Assembly (NCBI GenBank): GCA_044375105.1
Contig: JBILNK010000155.1
Coordinates: 1 to 10,407, forward strand
Direction: 5' to 3'
Length of the DNA: 10,407 bases
Origin: JBIKLM01 sp044375105
GTDB lineage: Bacteria; Planctomycetota; UBA1135; GCA-002686595
The position numbers and the translations under genes were made by a program. The first letter of the stretch is position 1. Each line of letters begins with the position of its first letter. The notes beneath the pieces are model-generated. The model did not search any database. It was not told where the DNA came from and worked only from the letters and a program-made list of their open reading frames with translations. Below, in pieces: positions 8,049 to 10,407 of this stretch.

Positions 8049-8731
8049 GGGGTCGGCGGCCTCAGGAACAGGCCTTCGATCACGAAGCCGGCCGAGCTGT
8101 GGCGCAGCAGCGACAGGCTGCCGGTGGGCGGCGCGAAGCGCAGCGCTTCGCCGAGCGGCATCGAGAGCATGCGGCAGAGCAGCACGCGCAGCACGCCCGC
8201 GTGGGTCACCACGGCCACGCGCCGGCCGAGCCAGCCCTCGGCGTGTTGCGCCAGGAACTCGCCGGCCCGCTGGGCCACGTCCGTCAGGTTTTCGCCACCC
8301 GGAGGCCGTCCGTGCACGTAATCGGCCCAATAGGCGCGCACTTCCTCCGGATACTCCACGGAGAGCTGCTCCCAATCACGGCCCTCGAAGCGCCCGAGGT
8401 GCTGCTCGCGCAGGCGCGCATCGAGTCGCAGGGGCACGCCGAGCCGGGCCGCCAGGGCCTCGCCGAGCCCCCGGCAGCGCAGCAAGTCGCTGCTGTAGAC
8501 CTCGTCCAACCCGCCGCCCTCCGCTGCCAGCCAGCGCACCAGGGCCTGCTGCTCGCTCTGGCCGCGCTCGGAGAGCTCCGCTTCGGCCTGTCCGCGCAGC
8601 AGGCGCCGCTCCTGGGCGACCAGCTGGCCGTGCCGCAGCAGGAACAAAGTTCCCACCCGTTGGTCCGGCAGCAGCCCTTGGGTTGCCGGGCCGAAGCGCA
8701 GGGGGCTCTCCACGGCGGGAGCCTGCGGCAT
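8045..8731 (-). CDS. Histidine phosphatase family protein (phosphoglycerate-mutase-like)
   Basis: The protein is 228 aa. Branch-1 histidine phosphatase signatures are FLLRHGQ (30-36, with nucleophile His34 and Arg33), VYSSDLLRCRGLGEALA (79-94, with phosphate-pocket Arg85), LREQHLGRFEGRDW (107-120, with acid Glu109) and VTHAGVLR (175-182, with second His177). GRPPGGENL (141-149) also fits alpha-ribazole phosphatase/CobC- and PhoE-type members. It acts on a small phosphorylated metabolite or phosphoprotein in the cytoplasm; the substrate cannot be assigned, and no cobalamin genes are nearby. The 27 residues before the first strand look non-conserved, so an internal GTG at residue 26 is an alternative start. 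It is first in a two-gene unit with the P-loop ATPase (ATGA overlap), hinting that the pair acts on related phospho-metabolites. Confidence 0.9.
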   Translation of the reverse strand: MPQAPAVESPLRFGPATQGLLPDQRVGTLFLLRHGQLVAQERRLLRGQAEAELSERGQSEQQALVRWLAAEGGGLDEVYSSDLLRCRGLGEALAARLGVPLRLDARLREQHLGRFEGRDWEQLSVEYPEEVRAYWADYVHGRPPGGENLTDVAQRAGEFLAQHAEGWLGRRVAVVTHAGVLRVLLCRMLSMPLGEALRFAPPTGSLSLLRHSSAGFVIEGLFLRPPTP

Positions 8732-8865
8732 GGCCCGCCCCCGGGCAAGTCCCAGGGCGAGGGCCGGGAAGCGAGGCCGTAGGGACTCGGGTCTCGGGGG
8801 GGGGCGGGCCGATACACAACCGTTCCCCCCGGCCCGCCCTGCGCGGCCCAGCGCGTTTTTCCGCC
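8732..8865. promoter_or_regulatory. Divergent promoter region with GC-rich inverted repeats and a G9 tract
   Basis: This region separates the phosphatase operon from the membrane-protein gene. GGCCCGCCCCC (8732-8742, directly abutting the phosphatase ATG) is the perfect reverse complement of GGGGGCGGGCC (8800-8810). A third arm, GGCCCGCCC (8831-8839), can also pair with 8802-8810 around the least GC-rich segment (GATACACAACCGTT, 8811-8824). A run of nine G spans 8796-8804. GATACA (8811-8816) is a possible -10 box for the plus-strand gene, but no -35 is clear. Confidence 0.4.
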
Positions 8866-10383
8866 ATGGCTCAAGACCAAGATCCGGCCCAGGACCCCCC
8901 CCTGAACCCCTCCGACTCGAACGAGGGCCAAGAGTCCAAGTACAAGAGCCGCCCCGCCCGCGGAGCGCGCCAGCTGACCCCCGAGGAAGCCGCGCGCCTG
9001 ATCCCCGGGCTGGAAGCGGTGGCCAACTTCACCGACCCGGCGGCCGCCGCCCCGTCCGCGGAGCTCGGCGAATCGAACGTGGACGCTGAAGCGGAGCCGG
9101 CCGTGGTGCTCGACTCCGGCGCCGCCGTCGAAGAGATCCGGGTCGCCTTCGAGGCCTCCCTGGCCGCAGGGGAGGCCGCCGGCGAGGCGCCGCAGGACGC
9201 CGCCGAGCAGGACTCCGCAGGGGCGTTCGAGGAGGTTCCGCAGAGCGAGCCCGCCCTGCCGGTGTCCGTGGGCAGCCTGGACGATTTCGCGCGGACCGAG
9301 CTTCCCACCCGCTCGCGCGGTCGCCGGGCCCTGGCGGCCGGGGCAGCCGCGCTGGTGCTGGGCGCCGGCCTGGCGGTGGTGCTGCCGGGCGGCGACACCA
9401 CGGAACTCGAGAGCGGCCGGACGGCCGCCCGCGGGGATGAGTCCCCCAAGGCAACGCCGCGCAGCCCCGTGGCCAAGACGAACACGCCCAAAGCGGGCCT
9501 CCAGAAGCCCGGCGGCCAGACGCCGGCGGCGCGTCCAACCCTGGACGCAGCCGAATCGCCGGCCGGCTCCGCGGGGGCCGGCTCGGGCTTTTCCGTGGCC
9601 GGTTGGCTTGGGGAGCGCTTCGACAGCGGCGGCGGAGTTGCGCTGCCCCGCGAGTACGGCGAGGCCCTGGTGATGGTCGAGGATCCCGACACCCAGATCG
9701 ATGAATCCGGCGCCTTCGAGCCTCTCGAGCTGCCCGGAGAACCCGCGGCCGCGCCCGATGAGTTCGCCTTCGGCCCGACCCGGGCCTCGGGCGCCGGCGG
9801 GAGCGAGCCCTCGGAGGATCCAGAAGCCGACCCCCTCGCCGGTCTCGAGAAGCGCTCCGCGGTGCTGCCGCTCGGCGAGCAGGTGGTGCTGCCGGCCCCC
9901 CTGACCAGCATCTCGCGCGCCGCACCCTCCGACTTCTCTCATATCTTCGCGGGCCGCCAGGTGACCGCCGATCTGCTGGCCAGCGAGCGTCCCCTGCTGA
10001 CTCCCGCGGTGGGGCCGGTGCGCGTGCGGCTCTCGAACGGCGAGTATTTCGACGGGATGCTGCAGGAAGCGGGCGGACGCCGGCTGGTGCTGGCCACCGT
10101 CGATGGCGCCTTGACCCTGGATCTGGCGCGGGTCTCCGGGGTCGATCACCTGGACCCGACCAAACCCCTGACCGCCAGCGCCGGCCCGCGGGTCGGCACC
10201 GAGCGCGTCCGCGTGCGCACCAAGGGCGGCGTGATCGCCGGCCGGGTGCTGATGCGCGACGCCCAGCGCGTCACGATCCAATTGCCCGAGGGCGGCGAGG
10301 TCACGATCGTCGACCCCGAGTATCTCGACGTGGGCGTCGAAGCGAGCAGCGTTTCCCTGGTGGGCCTGCGCCCGCCGGGCTGA
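8866..10383 (+). CDS. Hypothetical single-pass membrane protein with tandem C-terminal beta-rich repeats
   Basis: The protein is 505 aa and of no family I recognise. Residues 1 to about 148 are acidic, Ala/Glu-rich and probably disordered. A basic stop (RSRGRR, 149-154) precedes one membrane helix (ALAAGAAALVLGAGLAVVLP, 155-174), so the N-terminus should be cytoplasmic and the rest outside. Residues 175-380 are Pro/Ala/Gly/Ser-rich linker with low-complexity stretches. The C-terminus has two similar segments, 385-424 (VRVRLSNGEYFDGMLQEAGG...) and 448-487 (VRVRTKGGVIAGRVLMRDAQ...), each resembling a small five-stranded, Sm-like barrel. There are no cysteines and no catalytic motif. ATG 8866 is chosen because the frame upstream overlaps the divergent genes and is Arg/Pro low complexity. 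A C8 tract (8895-8902) spans codons 10-13. The stop codon opens repeat copy C. A scaffold or anchoring role is plausible but unproven. Confidence 0.82.
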   Translation: MAQDQDPAQDPPLNPSDSNEGQESKYKSRPARGARQLTPEEAARLIPGLEAVANFTDPAAAAPSAELGESNVDAEAEPAVVLDSGAAVEEIRVAFEASLAAGEAAGEAPQDAAEQDSAGAFEEVPQSEPALPVSVGSLDDFARTELPTRSRGRRALAAGAAALVLGAGLAVVLPGGDTTELESGRTAARGDESPKATPRSPVAKTNTPKAGLQKPGGQTPAARPTLDAAESPAGSAGAGSGFSVAGWLGERFDSGGGVALPREYGEALVMVEDPDTQIDESGAFEPLELPGEPAAAPDEFAFGPTRASGAGGSEPSEDPEADPLAGLEKRSAVLPLGEQVVLPAPLTSISRAAPSDFSHIFAGRQVTADLLASERPLLTPAVGPVRVRLSNGEYFDGMLQEAGGRRLVLATVDGALTLDLARVSGVDHLDPTKPLTASAGPRVGTERVRVRTKGGVIAGRVLMRDAQRVTIQLPEGGEVTIVDPEYLDVGVEASSVSLVGLRPPG

Positions 10384-10407
10384 CAGGCTGAGAAAAAATC
10401 GTCTCGG
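10381..10407 (+). repeat. Stop-codon-anchored repeat element, copy C (cut by window end)
   Basis: The 20-mer TGACAGGCTGAGAAAAAATC (10381-10400) is identical to copy A and again starts exactly at the stop TGA. It is followed by GT and CTCGG (10403-10407), the first bases of the hairpin arm seen in copies A and B. The rest lies outside the window. Confidence 0.9.

Overview
The window is a very GC-rich bacterial chromosome segment. It carries seven confident protein genes, no RNA genes and no transposase. The organism is most likely a high-GC planctomycete or a close relative. This rests on three things: the wording of the RpoD protein (for example the YTYTLEEVGRIF stretch in region 4 and the RKKCMGSGLCMTESLDTL stretch in the non-conserved region), the absence of a good Shine-Dalgarno sequence before any start, and the composition. 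It is an inference, not a proof.

Layout, left to right. Positions 1-698 are C-rich and hold no convincing gene; they are presumably the leader and promoter region of rpoD. The primary sigma factor gene rpoD (+) occupies 699-2576. An 842-base gap (2577-3418) follows, holding a strong hairpin, an 11-G tract and a 14-bp tandem repeat in six copies. Next is a coiled-coil C4 zinc-ribbon protein (+, 3419-4129). It converges on a TIGR01212/YhcC-type radical SAM gene (-, 4259-5269), with two hairpins between them, one followed by seven T. The radical SAM gene diverges from selB (+, 5359-7260), the selenocysteine-specific elongation factor, across 89 bases bounded by a perfect 9-bp inverted repeat. 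selB converges on a two-gene minus-strand operon with an ATGA overlap: a histidine phosphatase (8731-8045) followed by a small P-loop ATPase/kinase (8048-7446). Divergent from that operon is an unrecognised single-pass membrane protein (+, 8866-10383) with two tandem beta-rich repeats at its C-terminus.

The most striking feature is a dispersed element of about 39-40 bases. Three copies are present (2574-2612 +; 4261-4222 -; 10381-10407 +, cut by the window end). Each begins exactly at the TGA stop codon of an unrelated gene (rpoD, the radical SAM gene, the membrane protein) with TGACAGGCTGAGAAAAAATC, followed in the two complete copies by a 7-bp hairpin. Read on the strand opposite the gene, the element looks like an intrinsic terminator (hairpin, 4 nt, T6-7) facing into the gene's 3' end. 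I do not recognise it as a described element.

Two further general signals are that all seven starts are preceded directly by CC (CCATG) and that all seven genes stop with TGA. The genes do not form one pathway: they cover transcription initiation (rpoD), selenocysteine insertion (selB) and several poorly characterised functions.
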